A stretch of DNA of 13,335 nucleotides from Neisseriaceae bacterium (GTDB taxonomy: Bacteria; Pseudomonadota; Gammaproteobacteria; Burkholderiales; Neisseriaceae): assembly GCA_017518785.1 (NCBI GenBank), contig JAFWUA010000115.1:1-13335 (forward strand), written 5' to 3'. This document shows, in pieces, positions 12,741 to 13,335 of the stretch (position 1 is the stretch's first letter; every line of letters starts with the position of its first letter). A model generated the notes under the pieces. It saw nothing but the letters and a program-made list of their open reading frames with translations, was not told the DNA's origin and made no database searches. Both the position numbers and the translations under genes were made by a program.

Positions 12741-13335
12741 TTAATCTAATTTCGCTTTCAAAATTTCCTGCACCTGTTGTGGGTTTGCTTTGCCGCGAGA
12801 TGCTTTCATCACTTGACCGACCAAAGCGTTAAAGGCTTTTTCCTTGCCTGCCCTGTATTCTTCTACGGTTTTGGCGTTTGCCGACAACACTTCTTCAACC
12901 ATTTTTTCAATCGCACCTGTGTCGGTTACTTGTTGCAAGCCGTCTCTGGCGATAATTTCTTCGGCGGATAAATCACTTTCCCACATGGCTTCAAAGGCTT
13001 TTTTGGCGAGTTTGCCTGACAGTGTGCCATCGGCAATTTTCTTCACCAAACCTGCCATTCGTGTCGATGAAATCGGCGATTCTTCCAAAGATAAGCCGTT
13101 TTTATTCAACGCCGCCGCTAACTCACCGTTAATCCAGTTTGCCGAGAGTTTGCCTGCCCCTGATTGTTTGGCGGTTTGTTCAAAAAAGGCTGCCTGAAAG
13201 GGGGGTGGCGGTTAAAACCCTTGCGTCATAATCGGTAATGCCATATTCTTCGACAAATCGACCTGCCATTTGCTTGGGCAGTTCTGGCATTTCGTCTTTG
13301 GCTTGATTCAACATTTCATCGGTGATGATAATCGG
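12741..13335 (-). pseudogene. gatB: gatB 3' part with a frameshift (Asp/Glu-tRNA amidotransferase subunit B)
   Basis: GatB, in the GatCAB complex, converts Glu-tRNA(Gln) or Asp-tRNA(Asn) to the amidated form. The gene runs off the right edge. From 13335 the protein reads PIIITDEMLNQAKDEMPELP and on through MAGRFVEEYGITDYDARVLTA, then leaves frame and stops (13180-13182). A second frame continues AFFEQTAKQSGAGKLSANWI to the natural end QVQEILKAKLD, the conserved tail domain. The junction is a run of six C on the coding strand (13200-13205); five or eight C would restore VLTATPFQAAFFEQ. The tail is well conserved otherwise, which points to a very recent slip or a sequencing error. Sampled GC (29 of 60 at 13021-13080) exceeds that of the central genes. 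Confidence 0.88.
13187..13198 (+). repeat. Exact Simonsiella-type DUS in gatB
   Basis: AGGCTGCCTGAA is a perfect match. On the coding strand it gives F-Q-A-A in the restored frame, directly beside the C run that breaks the gene. Confidence 0.85.

Overview
The window looks like chromosomal DNA from a low-GC member of the Neisseriaceae, or a close relative. The evidence is the TrpD, GatB and ACP-like proteins, which resemble Neisseria homologues from memory, and a dense set of DNA-uptake-sequence (DUS)-like words. No phage, plasmid, CRISPR, rRNA or tRNA gene was recognised. Genus and species cannot be named from the sequence alone.

Layout. Positions 1-1079 hold a secreted Sel1-repeat protein (minus) and a 5'-truncated hisH remnant (minus). 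Positions 1080-1372 are gene-free, with hairpin repeats and a DUS inverted pair. Then come murI (plus), an ACP/MliC-like lipoprotein (minus), a second hairpin array, a Pcm-like methyltransferase (minus) and a small membrane/zinc-ribbon protein (minus). Positions 4294-5057 are gene-free and hold MITE-like elements with perfect 16-bp terminal inverted repeats. Next is a plus-strand run of trpD, a LpxL/HtrB-type acyltransferase, dinG and a DciA-like (DUF721) gene. rsmD (minus) and a TraB/GumN protein (plus) are divergent. The right end is a minus-strand cluster, gatB (3' part, frameshifted), a SCO-family lipoprotein and hisG.

Main observation. The word CTGCCGGAA occurs 17 times on the two strands between 1303 and 12653, where about 0.1 would be expected by chance. 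Eleven of these are the full 12-mer AGTCTGCCGGAA. It behaves like a DUS: it lies between genes and inside genes, and it forms inverted pairs at gene ends. It resembles the Simonsiella-type DUS AGGCTGCCTGAA but has CGG where the published dialects, as I recall them, keep CTG. Conventional CTG-core DUS occur only at the two edges (603-617, 982-993 as a one-mismatch form, and 13187-13198), where DNA is often more GC-rich and the hisH and gatB copies are broken. This suggests a new DUS dialect and mosaic edges acquired from a relative using another dialect.

Gene roles are mostly housekeeping: cell-wall precursor supply (murI), tryptophan and histidine synthesis (trpD, hisG), lipid A acylation, DNA repair and replication (dinG, DciA-like), rRNA modification (rsmD), oxidase copper delivery (SCO) and Gln/Asn-tRNA formation (gatB). 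Little suggests a single dedicated pathway linking them.
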